Shown: positions 24,579 to 31,960, numbered from the stretch's first letter. The stretch is 64,000 nt of DNA from CAYJFQ01 sp964369955 (GCA_964369955.1 CAYJFQ010000001.1:62001-126000), one strand, 5' to 3'. A program made the numbers and translations. Notes: generated by a model from the letters alone, not told the origin.

Positions 24579-26564
24579 TTACACGCTTTCTTTTAAACTT
24601 TTATTTGTTTTATTAATTAAATATAGGATGTAAAGAACAATTAATACTACTACAACTAAACCGAATACAAATCCTTCTCCTAATTGAGATGTTACAATCA
24701 ATGTCCCAATTTGATAAGTGAAGAATGAAAGGATATAAGCAGTAGCGAATTGTAATCCAATACCACCCATTAACCATTTTTTACTATTCATCTCTGCATT
24801 CATTGCTCCGATAGCAGCAAAACATGGTGGAGTGAATAAATTGAAGATTAAGTAAGATAGGGCAGCAACTGCTGTAATATCCATTACTGCAGCAACTTCT
24901 GTTGCTCCTCCTAATAATTCTAAAGCATCCGGATCGATGAAGTTAGTAATTCCATAAACTACAGCTAATGTACCAACAACATTTTCTTTTGCAATAAATC
25001 CTGTGATTGCAGCTGCAGCTAATTGCCAAGCTCCAAATCCTAAAGGTAACAATACAATTGCGAATGGATTAGCAAGTGAAGCTAAGATAGAAGTGCTTTC
25101 CATACCTTCAGCCACTAATTGGAAATTCCAATTGAATGATTGCATAATTTGTACTGCAGCATTACATACTAAGATAATTGTAGCTGCTTTAATGATGAAT
25201 GATTTTGCTCTAGACATCATTGACATAAATGCTCTTTTAATACTAGGGAATTTATATTCAGGCAATTCTAAGATAAAATAAGACTTTTTAAATTTGTGTC
25301 CTGTAATTTTACCTACTAATAAAGCTCCTACAAAGATTGCTACAATACCAAGTAAATACATTGAAGTACCAACCCAATCAGCATCTTTGAAGAAAATACC
25401 AGCGATTAGTGCAATAACCGGTAACTTAGCGCCACAAGGCATAAATGGCGTTAACATTGCAGTTGTGCGTCTCTCACGCTCATCTCTGATTGTACGAGAA
25501 GCCATAACGCCTGGAATTGCACATCCAGTACCAATAACCATAGGAATGATTGATTTACCAGATAGTCCAACCCTTTTAAAGTAACGATCCATAACAACGG
25601 CTACACGAGCCATATAACCACAATCTTCTAATAAAGCAATTAAGAAGTACATTACCATGACTAGTGGTAAGAAACCAATTACAGCTCCAACACCACCAAT
25701 AATACCATCAACAAGTAATGCTTGTAAAAATGGTGAACTACCTTCAAGAGAAATTCTAACTGTCTCTTGGAAAGTTTCAATTAAACCTACTAAGTAATCC
25801 GCAATAAATGGTCCTAAGTAAGTCTGAGAAATTGCAAACACACCATACATAACTACAGCAAAGACTACAATACCAAAATATTTATTAGCTACAACTGCAT
25901 CAATTTTATCTTGGAAATTTTTAGTACTTGTTAAAACTTCTCTTTTTTCAACAACTTTAACTACTTCATTAACAAAATCAAATCTTTTCGTATCAGCTTT
26001 TTTAACTGAATCTTTTTTATCTAAATCAACTTTCCCTGGATTGAAAGGAGCTTTTTGTGCATTTCCTACAACTGAAACAGCTTTTTCAATTAAATTAACG
26101 ATACCTTTATCGTCTATATTAGAAGCTACAGTTTCAACAACAGGACATCCTAATTCCAAGACAAGTTTTTTAACATCAATTTCTGTATTTTTCTTTTTAT
26201 TGATATCACTCTTATTTAATGCAATAACAACAGGGGTACCAAGTTCTAATAATTGTGTTGTAAAGAATAAACTTCTACTTAAGTTAGTAGCATCAACGAT
26301 ATTAATAATAACATCAGGTTCTTGATTTGCTACATAATCAGAAGTAATACTTTCTTCAGAAGTGAAAGGTGACATAGAATATGCACCAGGTAAATCTACT
26401 ACCATAACAACATCTTTAGTTTTCTTGAAATTATTTTTAAGTGGGCTTTGCTTACTATCAATAGTAACACCAGCCCAGTTTCCAACGCGTTCATTTTTAC
26501 CTGTTAAAGCATTGTACAACGTCGTTTTCCCACTATTGGGATTACCGGCTAAGGCAATTTTCAT
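24579..26564 (-). CDS. feoB: Ferrous iron transporter FeoB
   Basis: FeoB imports Fe2+ using a GTPase domain fused to a membrane permease. Its 661 residues are on the short side of the family. The N-terminal G domain has G1 GNPNSGKT (7-14), G2 NWAGVT, G3 DLPGAYS and G4 NKSD. A linker follows, then two Gate-type membrane repeats with the conserved Cys-containing segments GTGCAIPG and PFMPCGAKLP. The C-terminus has further spans and a basic end. AGGAGG lies 5 nt before the ATG. A copy of the feo operator (26581-26598) lies just upstream. Confidence 0.97.
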   Translation of the reverse strand: MKIALAGNPNSGKTTLYNALTGKNERVGNWAGVTIDSKQSPLKNNFKKTKDVVMVVDLPGAYSMSPFTSEESITSDYVANQEPDVIINIVDATNLSRSLFFTTQLLELGTPVVIALNKSDINKKKNTEIDVKKLVLELGCPVVETVASNIDDKGIVNLIEKAVSVVGNAQKAPFNPGKVDLDKKDSVKKADTKRFDFVNEVVKVVEKREVLTSTKNFQDKIDAVVANKYFGIVVFAVVMYGVFAISQTYLGPFIADYLVGLIETFQETVRISLEGSSPFLQALLVDGIIGGVGAVIGFLPLVMVMYFLIALLEDCGYMARVAVVMDRYFKRVGLSGKSIIPMVIGTGCAIPGVMASRTIRDERERRTTAMLTPFMPCGAKLPVIALIAGIFFKDADWVGTSMYLLGIVAIFVGALLVGKITGHKFKKSYFILELPEYKFPSIKRAFMSMMSRAKSFIIKAATIILVCNAAVQIMQSFNWNFQLVAEGMESTSILASLANPFAIVLLPLGFGAWQLAAAAITGFIAKENVVGTLAVVYGITNFIDPDALELLGGATEVAAVMDITAVAALSYLIFNLFTPPCFAAIGAMNAEMNSKKWLMGGIGLQFATAYILSFFTYQIGTLIVTSQLGEGFVFGLVVVVLIVLYILYLINKTNKSLKESV

Positions 26565-26580
26565 CTTTTCCTCCTCTTAG

Positions 26581-26598
26581 TTAGTTAATACTAACTCA
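26581..26598 (-). promoter_or_regulatory. Second feo operator copy, between feoA and feoB
   Basis: TTAGTTA-ATAC-TAACTCA repeats 16 of the 18 bases of the operator in front of feoA. It ends 16 bases before the feoB start codon. No convincing promoter is seen beside it, so it may be an auxiliary site. Confidence 0.7.
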
Positions 26599-26610
26599 TG
26601 CATAAAAAAA

Positions 26611-26829
26611 TTAAACAACTAAAATAGCTTTGGCTAAATCTCTATCAATATTATAACGAGCATCTTTTACTGAAATAACAAAATTCTCACTAATAGTAGA
26701 AACGACAGTAATATCTTGACCTTCATAACAACCTAAAGAGAATAAGAAATTATTAAGATCTTCATCTTCTGTTTGAATTTTTTCAATAGTATAATTTTGT
26801 CCAAACTTCGCTTCTAATAAACTCATCAT
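26611..26829 (-). CDS. feoA: Ferrous iron transport accessory protein FeoA
   Basis: FeoA is a small cytoplasmic SH3-fold protein needed for FeoB activity. Its 72 residues fit the family, with the turn SLGCYEGQDITVVS and the end RYNIDRDLAKAILV. A GGAAGG site lies 6 nt before the first of two consecutive ATG codons (26829 and 26826); either may be used. It is separated from the dtxR-like gene by a terminator but has a strong promoter and operator of its own. feoB follows 46 nt downstream. Confidence 0.92.
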   Translation of the reverse strand: MMSLLEAKFGQNYTIEKIQTEDEDLNNFLFSLGCYEGQDITVVSTISENFVISVKDARYNIDRDLAKAILVV

Positions 26830-26848
26830 AAATTTCCTTCCAAACTAG

Positions 26849-26866
26849 TTAGTTAATACTAACTAA
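26849..26866 (-). promoter_or_regulatory. Operator in front of feoA (DtxR/IdeR-like box)
   Basis: TTAGTTA-ATAC-TAACTAA is two perfectly complementary 7-bp arms with a 4-nt centre (16 of 18 positions symmetric). It starts at the last base of the -10 and would cover the transcription start, the classical position for repression. It resembles the DtxR/IdeR consensus TTAGGTTAGCCTAACCTAA, and a DtxR-family gene is next door. Binding by that protein is inferred. Confidence 0.82.
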
Positions 26867-26894
26867 TATTAATAAAAAAAAAGACACTTGTCAA
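26866..26894 (-). promoter_or_regulatory. feoA: feoAB promoter
   Basis: On the minus strand a consensus TTGACA (26894-26889), exactly 17 nt of spacer and TAATAT (26871-26866) precede the operator. The -35 lies inside the 3' arm of the dtxR terminator and the terminator T run forms the spacer. Confidence 0.85.
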
Positions 26895-26915
26895 TAACTT
26901 TTTACTCACAAGTGT
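26874..26915 (-). terminator. Terminator of the dtxR-like gene, overlapping its stop codon
   Basis: ACACTTGT and ACAAGTGT (26915-26908 with 26891-26884 on the minus strand) form an 8-bp stem; the TAA stop lies in the loop, and nine T follow. The same bases hold the feo promoter -35. Confidence 0.85.
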
Positions 26916-27264
26916 ACTTTTTAATTTTTTCAAAGGTTTCTTTACTAATAACATGTTCAATCTTACACGCATCGATTTCTGCATTTTTTTCATCAACGCC
27001 AATTTTAATTAAAAACTTAGTAATTGTGGTATGTCTTTCAAACATATTTCTTGCGATTTCAATTCCTGCATCTGTTAATTCAATATTATTAGAAGGGGTT
27101 ATGGAAATAAAACCATTCTCCTTTAAATTCTTCATCGCTATGCTGACACTAGCCTTGCTATAATTTAATTTATTAGCTATATCAATTGAGCGAACATAAC
27201 CATTTTCTTCCTTCAACATGTGGATGCACTCTAAATAATTTTCTGATGACTCTAATATTTTCAT
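26902..27264 (-). CDS. DtxR/MntR-family metal-dependent repressor
   Basis: Metal-activated transcriptional repressor. Its 120 residues are the short, MntR-like form without the C-terminal SH3 domain. The N-terminal winged helix (about 1-70, NYLECIHMLKEENGYVRSIDIA...SKASVSIAMKNL) binds DNA. The dimerisation and metal domain follows, with candidate ligands Glu and His in DACKIEHVIS and Cys at the end. The position next to feoAB with two matching operators suggests iron (Fe2+) as the effector rather than Mn, which is inference. It starts 9 nt after tmcAL with no ribosome site, so coupling or a separate start is possible. Confidence 0.9.
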   Translation of the reverse strand: MKILESSENYLECIHMLKEENGYVRSIDIANKLNYSKASVSIAMKNLKENGFISITPSNNIELTDAGIEIARNMFERHTTITKFLIKIGVDEKNAEIDACKIEHVISKETFEKIKKYTCE

Positions 27265-27273
27265 ATTTATAGT

Positions 27274-28383
27274 TTATTCAACAATTATCTTATTGTCAAA
27301 TACTGGACCTTTCTTTTCTCTGTTTATTATATCTTGATCTTGATAGTATAATGCATAAAGTCGTGCGATTTTAAATTCTAAATCTTTTTGTTTTCTAGGC
27401 AATTTATTAAATTTAACACTATAGTTTTTTAAATTTTTAAGCAGTTCTTTTCCTTTATTGTTAAAACCTAAGATTCTTAAATGTTTTAACTTTTCAAGAC
27501 TTTTCTGACCACTCTTTTTATTTTTTAAGAGAATATTTAATACTGTTCTTTGAATTTTGCTAGATGTGTAGCGTCTTGTTGTGCATCGTTTAATAAAATC
27601 CTGGTAAGTAACACTAAATTGAATTTGTTTAATTAAATGATTTTCTATACCTTCATCAACCAATAAATATTTTTTTAGTTCATTTGCTTCACTGGTAGAT
27701 AAGATGTATTTTACTAATGCAAAGTAATTATCATTATTATTATGATAATTAAGCAATAGGGAATACATTGGGGTGGTGTGTGAAATATTTTCATTACTTT
27801 TAAGCGCTACTCTGATAGCGCTAGCGCTTGCGATGTCACTATTTATATCCATGCCATTATAATCATTTGTTCTTTGGATACATAAAGGGGTGATGTTTGG
27901 GTACTTTTTCAATTCTTTTAAATAACAGATTGCAAGAATATCGTTTGGATATAGTTCATTAGTTAGTTTCCCATAGGCCGAAGGATAGCTAACACCAGAT
28001 TTCATTATTTCTTTCATATAGTCTAAATTGATATTAACATTAGCTAATTTCCTTAAATAATCAAGGTCGTTAGTCTCGCTTCCGAAAACTAAATAATCAA
28101 GATTCAATCTTGAAAGAAGTTTTATTGCTCCAAAAGCAAATTTACTAGCATTTTGTAAGACAAAAATGCTAGGTAACTCTATAACTAGATCAACTCCATT
28201 TTTTAATGCGAATTCAGTTCTGCGATATTTATCAATTACCGCAAATTCTCCTCTTTGCACAATATTAGGAGACATAATTGCAACTAAAATGTCGCAATTA
28301 GTTAGTTCTTTCGCTTTCTTTATATGATATATATGTCCATTATGTAATGGATTGTATTCAACAATTATTCCGGTAATAATCAT
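27274..28383 (-). CDS. tmcAL: tRNA(Met) cytidine acetate ligase TmcAL
   Basis: TmcAL forms N4-acetylcytidine at the wobble base of elongator tRNA-Met using acetate and ATP. The 369-residue protein is a nucleotidyltransferase-fold member. It has the ATP signature HNGHIYHIKKAKE near residue 16, with GIIVEYNPLHNGH at the N-terminus. VFGSETND, DILAICYLKEL and QRTNDYNG are the conserved inner motifs of the YlbM family. There is no Shine-Dalgarno; TAAAAT lies 6 nt before the ATG. It is divergent from the fur-family gene (68-nt gap) and overlaps nothing. Confidence 0.92.
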   Translation of the reverse strand: MIITGIIVEYNPLHNGHIYHIKKAKELTNCDILVAIMSPNIVQRGEFAVIDKYRRTEFALKNGVDLVIELPSIFVLQNASKFAFGAIKLLSRLNLDYLVFGSETNDLDYLRKLANVNINLDYMKEIMKSGVSYPSAYGKLTNELYPNDILAICYLKELKKYPNITPLCIQRTNDYNGMDINSDIASASAIRVALKSNENISHTTPMYSLLLNYHNNNDNYFALVKYILSTSEANELKKYLLVDEGIENHLIKQIQFSVTYQDFIKRCTTRRYTSSKIQRTVLNILLKNKKSGQKSLEKLKHLRILGFNNKGKELLKNLKNYSVKFNKLPRKQKDLEFKIARLYALYYQDQDIINREKKGPVFDNKIIVE

Positions 28384-28395
28384 AATGTTATTTTA
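28384..28395 (-). promoter_or_regulatory. -10 box predicting a leaderless mRNA for tmcAL
   Basis: TAAAAT on the minus strand is followed by AACATT and the ATG at 28383. No ribosome binding site is present. The -35 region is weak. Confidence 0.45.
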
Positions 28396-28416
28396 ACAAA
28401 GTATGATATATATTAA

Positions 28417-28452
28417 TAGACATTTTAAATAATTTGTATTAGAATAAATGCA
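28417..28452 (+). promoter_or_regulatory. Promoter of the fur-family gene, predicting a leaderless mRNA
   Basis: TAGACA (28417-28422, five of six matches to TTGACA), exactly 17 nt of spacer and TAGAAT (28440-28445) are followed by six bases and the ATG at 28452. Transcription should begin at the start codon. This is the best-supported leaderless candidate in the window. Confidence 0.72.
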
Positions 28453-28814
28453 TGAGAAAAACTAAACAAAAAGAAGCTATCTTGAATTTAGTAAATAAGC
28501 TTGATACTCATCCTTCACCTCAAGATGTCTATGAAATTCTAAAGGAAGATGGAGTTAGAATCAGTTTACCAACAGTCTATCGATTGTTAGAAGAATATAG
28601 CAATAAAGGAACTATTCTTAAAATTGCGTCATTCGGTACTTGTGAAAGGTATGATATGTTCACTCATGACCACGGACATTTCTATTGCGAGAAATGTGGT
28701 TCAATATCAGATGTTGATATTGAGGATATCGATTATAATCTCGGCAACTTTGAAGTTAATAAAACACTTGTTTCATTTGTGGGATTATGCGATTCTTGTA
28801 TTACAAAGCACTAA
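28452..28814 (+). CDS. Fur-family metalloregulator (Fur, PerR or Zur type)
   Basis: A dimeric metal-dependent repressor. At 120 residues it is short for the family. The N-terminal winged helix (about 1-70, HPSPQDVYEILKEDGVRISLPTVYRLLEE) is followed by the dimerisation domain. That domain has the His-rich HDHGHFYC stretch (His72, His74, His76) and a structural zinc site of Cys79-x-x-Cys82 and Cys113-x-x-Cys116. Whether it senses Fe2+, peroxide or Zn2+ cannot be read reliably. It is about 1.2 kb from the DtxR-family regulator. HU follows 69 nt later with its own ribosome site. Confidence 0.9.
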   Translation: MRKTKQKEAILNLVNKLDTHPSPQDVYEILKEDGVRISLPTVYRLLEEYSNKGTILKIASFGTCERYDMFTHDHGHFYCEKCGSISDVDIEDIDYNLGNFEVNKTLVSFVGLCDSCITKH

Positions 28815-28883
28815 AATGTTGGTTAATTTTATTGATTATTATTGTATTAATGTTATTATTATATTGAAAAAGGAGGCTTTATA

Positions 28884-29168
28884 ATGGCTGATGTAATGAA
28901 TAAAAAAGTGATGGCTGAAGTTATTGCTAATGATTTTGATTTATCAAAAAAAGCTGCTTCAGAAATTGTTGATTCAGTGTTTAATTCGATTGCGAATTCT
29001 TTAAAAGAAGGAAATACAGTTGATATTGCAGGATTTGGAAAATTTATTGTTAAAGAAAGAGCTGCTAGAACAGGTATTAATCCTAAAACAATGGAAAAAA
29101 TCACTATAGCCGCTTCTAAAGCGCCAGGTTTTAAACCAGGAAAAGCTTTAAAAGACGTTGTTAAATAA
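28884..29168 (+). CDS. hup: HU-family DNA-binding protein
   Basis: HU compacts and bends DNA and supports replication and recombination. The 94-residue protein has the family fold, with the signature GFGKFIVKERAARTGINPKTMEKI covering the DNA-binding beta arms and the Pro that kinks DNA (RTGINP). AAGGAGG precedes the ATG by 7 nt. It ends with a terminator 8 nt after the stop, as expected for an abundant monocistronic gene. Confidence 0.95.
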   Translation: MADVMNKKVMAEVIANDFDLSKKAASEIVDSVFNSIANSLKEGNTVDIAGFGKFIVKERAARTGINPKTMEKITIAASKAPGFKPGKALKDVVK

Positions 29169-29176
29169 TTACCACA

Positions 29177-29205
29177 AAAAGGGAATTTAACAATTCTCTT
29201 TTTTT
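29177..29205 (+). terminator. Terminator after HU
   Basis: AAAAGGGAATT and AATTCTCTTTT pair (one G-U) around TAAC, followed by T. Confidence 0.87.
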
Positions 29206-29226
29206 AAACTTAATAGGAGGATAAAA

Positions 29227-29919
29227 ATGTATTTTGGACAATTTGATAGTACGCAGTTAATATTAATTTTCGCAGCTGCAGCTATTGCATTATTTGCAAG
29301 TTCTAGAATTAATGCAACTTATAAAAAGTATGTAAAATTAGAAAATTTAACAGGAATGACTGGCGCCCAAATAGCGACTGATATTTTAAATAAACAAGGA
29401 TATACTGATGTAAAAGTAAATAAAACTTCAAAAGGAGTTTTATCAGATAACTTCAACCCAAGTAATATGACAGTTAATCTATCACCGGAGGTATATAGTG
29501 GAAAATCTATTGCTGCTGCAGCAGTTGCAGCTCATGAAGTTGGACACGCTATCCAACATAAAACAAAATATGTTGGAATATCAATTAGAGACACTGTATT
29601 ACCACTTGCGATTGTATCTAGTAATGTTAGTTGGGGTGTCATTATGTTAGGGTTTGTTTTCAGCAGTCCAAATTTAATTAATATTGGAATAATATTAATT
29701 TCTGTAATCGCATTATTTCAATTATTAACTTTACCTATTGAATTTGATGCGTCTAAGCGTGCACTAAAATTATTGCCAGCTGGTGGATATGTTAAGCAAG
29801 AACAAGTCCCACAAGCAAAGGAAATGTTAAATGCTGCAGCATTCACATATGTAGCTGCACTAATTAGCACTCTTCTTACTATACTAAGATTAGTGCTAAT
29901 AAGTAGAGGTAGAGATTAA
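29227..29919 (+). CDS. YugP-like membrane zinc metallopeptidase
   Basis: A neutral zinc metallopeptidase of the YugP family; its substrate is unknown. In the 230-residue protein an N-terminal hydrophobic segment (about 11-26) is followed by the zinc motif His103-Glu104-x-x-His107 in AAHEVGHAIQH. Two further hydrophobic spans follow (about 125-165), then the conserved LPIEFDASKRALKLL (likely third zinc ligand, the Glu) and a C-terminal span. AGGAGG lies 8 nt before the ATG. It is followed by a terminator and a secreted protein gene. Confidence 0.9.
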   Translation: MYFGQFDSTQLILIFAAAAIALFASSRINATYKKYVKLENLTGMTGAQIATDILNKQGYTDVKVNKTSKGVLSDNFNPSNMTVNLSPEVYSGKSIAAAAVAAHEVGHAIQHKTKYVGISIRDTVLPLAIVSSNVSWGVIMLGFVFSSPNLINIGIILISVIALFQLLTLPIEFDASKRALKLLPAGGYVKQEQVPQAKEMLNAAAFTYVAALISTLLTILRLVLISRGRD

Positions 29920-29940
29920 GTAGAGAAATCTACTTTTTTT
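29918..29940 (+). terminator. Terminator after the zinc peptidase gene
   Basis: AAGTAGA/TCTACTT with a GAAA tetraloop and T7; the first two bases belong to the stop codon. Confidence 0.85.
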
Positions 29941-29956
29941 CTAGGAAAAAACAAAC

Positions 29957-29988
29957 AATCTCCTTATAAATAAGTAAGAAAGGAGATT
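29957..29988 (+). promoter_or_regulatory. Hairpin that can sequester the ribosome binding site of the secreted SH3 protein
   Basis: AATCTCCTT (29957-29965) and AAGGAGATT (29980-29988) are perfectly complementary over 9 bp with a 14-nt loop. The 3' arm contains the whole AAGGAG site for the ATG at 29994. This could be a translational switch. A TATAAA at 29965-29970 is a competing reading: if it is the promoter, the 5' arm is not transcribed. Confidence 0.6.
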
Positions 29989-29993
29989 CAATA

Positions 29994-31031
29994 ATGAAAC
30001 TAATATTTACTATCATAATTGCTCTAGGACTATTAACAAGAAATACAGATGTTTTCGCATTAGAGACAGTCGCAAAGAAAGATCTACCTTATGAAATTCA
30101 AGAAATAAGATTTGATGGTGAATTTTTAACAATTAAAGGTTGGGCATTTCTGCATGAAACTCAGCATTTTCTAAGCAAAGATGATCACAGCTATAAATTA
30201 GTTTTAAAGTCTGTGAATGATCAAATAGAAGTAGGAGATGAAAACTTCAATAAATTTAATGCAAGCCAGACAAATTTAATGTATTATACCACTTCCGGCA
30301 AGTACTGCAGCTTAACAAATTATAATAAAAAATCTACAACCTGCAATTACAAATATGAAAATGTGGGATTTTCTGTAAAAATACCATTAGGAGAATTAAT
30401 CACAAGAGAAGATTATCGTGTTTATTTAAAAGTTATTGCTAATAACTCAAAAAAAGAGGGAATAGTAGACATTTACTTTCCAATATCAACTCCTATTGTT
30501 AAAGAAATAGGTTTATACCAATATTCTGCTACTTCAAATTTGATTGATACAGAGTTAAGAGTAATAGATGAATCTTATTTGAGAGTTAGAACAGGTCCTG
30601 GAACTAACTTTAAACAAGCAAGACTTGGTGATAGTTGCTCATCAGTACATCAAAACTATTTATTTCATAAATTAAACACTGTCTATAAAACAGTTTATGA
30701 AGAGAAATTAAACGGATTAAATACATGGTATCGTGTATCTGGAAAGATTAGTGGGTGTTTAAGCGGAAGAAGACGTATAGTTAACGGAAATTCAATCAAG
30801 GGAATATGGATAGCATCCAATTTTGTTGAATATCAAGGAAAACCACTAGTTATAAGTAAGGTGCCAATTAATGATCCGAATAAATTAATTAGATTTGTTA
30901 ATAAAGACGCAATAACTAATCAACTAAAAAATAAAAAAATATGGCAAAATAACAGATGGAAAGTTATTGAAGAAACACTGAGATCACAGCATGTTATTTC
31001 AGATATTAATTATCATGATTATTTTAGATAG
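29994..31031 (+). CDS. Secreted protein with a C-terminal bacterial SH3-like domain
   Basis: Function unknown. Its 345 residues begin with a signal peptide (1-22) that has a short hydrophobic core and a V-x-A cleavage site, VFA before LE. The first part of the mature protein (about 30-165) is beta-rich and unrecognised. About residues 186-290 resemble an SH3_3 cell-wall-binding domain (YLRVRTGPGTNFKQ near 195, GIWIASNFVEY near the end), with an unusual insertion in the middle. Four Cys (105, 117, 215, 255) could form two disulfides. There is no catalytic motif. It may bind peptidoglycan. It follows the zinc peptidase but is separated by a terminator. Confidence 0.72.
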   Translation: MKLIFTIIIALGLLTRNTDVFALETVAKKDLPYEIQEIRFDGEFLTIKGWAFLHETQHFLSKDDHSYKLVLKSVNDQIEVGDENFNKFNASQTNLMYYTTSGKYCSLTNYNKKSTTCNYKYENVGFSVKIPLGELITREDYRVYLKVIANNSKKEGIVDIYFPISTPIVKEIGLYQYSATSNLIDTELRVIDESYLRVRTGPGTNFKQARLGDSCSSVHQNYLFHKLNTVYKTVYEEKLNGLNTWYRVSGKISGCLSGRRRIVNGNSIKGIWIASNFVEYQGKPLVISKVPINDPNKLIRFVNKDAITNQLKNKKIWQNNRWKVIEETLRSQHVISDINYHDYFR

Positions 31032-31066
31032 TTCGCATAATGTATATTATGTAATAATTTGATGTG

Positions 31067-31094
31067 AAAAAAAGAGGATTAAATATCCTCTTTT
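31067..31094 (-). terminator. Terminator overlapping the end of xerD
   Basis: AAAAGAGGAT and ATCCTCTTTT form a 10-bp perfect stem with a 5-nt loop; the stop codon spans the loop, and seven T in all follow the GC part on the minus strand. The plus strand has T4, so it may also end the secreted-protein transcript. Confidence 0.88.
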
Positions 31095-31960
31095 CGATGT
31101 TTACCAGGATGAAATGCATCGTAACTACTTTTCAATTTTTTTGTTTGAACATGAGTGTATATCTGTGTAGTGCTTATATCACTGTGACCGAGTAATTCTT
31201 GGATTGAACGTAAATCAGCTCCATTATCTAATAAATGAGTCGCAAAAGTATGTCTTAGAGAATGCGGAGTAATGTTTTCTGGAAGGTTAAGTCCCCTTAC
31301 CAGTTTTTTGACTAAAGTGTAAACATATTGTCTAGTAACTTGATTCCCTTTAGAGTTAATAAATAAGTACACTGATTTGTTAACATTTTGTTTGCGTTGA
31401 TTTAAATATTCTCTAACCAGTGTAATAGCCTCGGGATAAATAGGCACTACCCTTTCTTTTTCACCCTTACCAATACATCGTAAATAACCGTAATCTAGAA
31501 ATAAATTACTTATCTTAAGATTAGTAAGTTCACTTACTCTCAAGCCACAAGCATAGGTTAACGCGATCAAAGTTTTATCTAATTCATTATCACAGGCTTT
31601 TATCATCGCAAAGACTTCATTTTCACTTAAAAAAACAGGCAAATGTCTTGTCTTTTTAGCTCCTTTAATTTGAATGGTTAAAGGCAACTTTTCTTGGTGA
31701 TAACGATTAATATATTGGTGAAAGTTTCTAATGGTGGATAAACTATGATTTATAGATTTAACTCCACTATTATTTAATGTTGTTAAATATTCATTAACAA
31801 TATTATTAGTAATATCACTTAACTGATAATTGTTTTTTTCTAAAAAAGTAGAATAATTTTTTAAATCATTTTCATATGAGATTTTAGTATTTTGGCTTTT
31901 TTGTTCAACCATATAAATATGTTTGATATATTTATCAATTAGATCTTTAATTTCATCCAT
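31079..31960 (-). CDS. xerD: Tyrosine recombinase XerD-like
   Basis: A Xer-type recombinase, probably resolving chromosome dimers at dif. The ATG at 31960 is preferred; it overlaps the recN stop (ATGGATGA) and removes 12 residues that would lie within recN. From there the protein has 293 residues, the normal length. The N-terminal SAM-like DNA-binding domain (about 1-95) is followed by the catalytic domain with Arg in YACGLRVSEL, Lys in GKGEKERVVP, HSLRHTFATHLL, the second His in LLGHSDISTTQIY and the nucleophilic Tyr at the end of that segment. It is the last gene of the nusB-to-recN operon. No adjacent mobile element suggests a phage integrase. Confidence 0.92.
   Translation of the reverse strand: MDEIKDLIDKYIKHIYMVEQKSQNTKISYENDLKNYSTFLEKNNYQLSDITNNIVNEYLTTLNNSGVKSINHSLSTIRNFHQYINRYHQEKLPLTIQIKGAKKTRHLPVFLSENEVFAMIKACDNELDKTLIALTYACGLRVSELTNLKISNLFLDYGYLRCIGKGEKERVVPIYPEAITLVREYLNQRKQNVNKSVYLFINSKGNQVTRQYVYTLVKKLVRGLNLPENITPHSLRHTFATHLLDNGADLRSIQELLGHSDISTTQIYTHVQTKKLKSSYDAFHPGKHRKEDI

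Noticed and set aside
31032..31066. Small palindrome CATAATGTATATTATG after the secreted-protein gene.
   Set aside because: Six AT-rich base pairs without a T run; not distinguishable from background.
31079..31960. The tyrosine recombinase as a phage or integrative-element integrase.
   Set aside because: It is translationally coupled to recN in a housekeeping operon, has Xer length, and no attachment sites, tRNA gene or phage genes are nearby.
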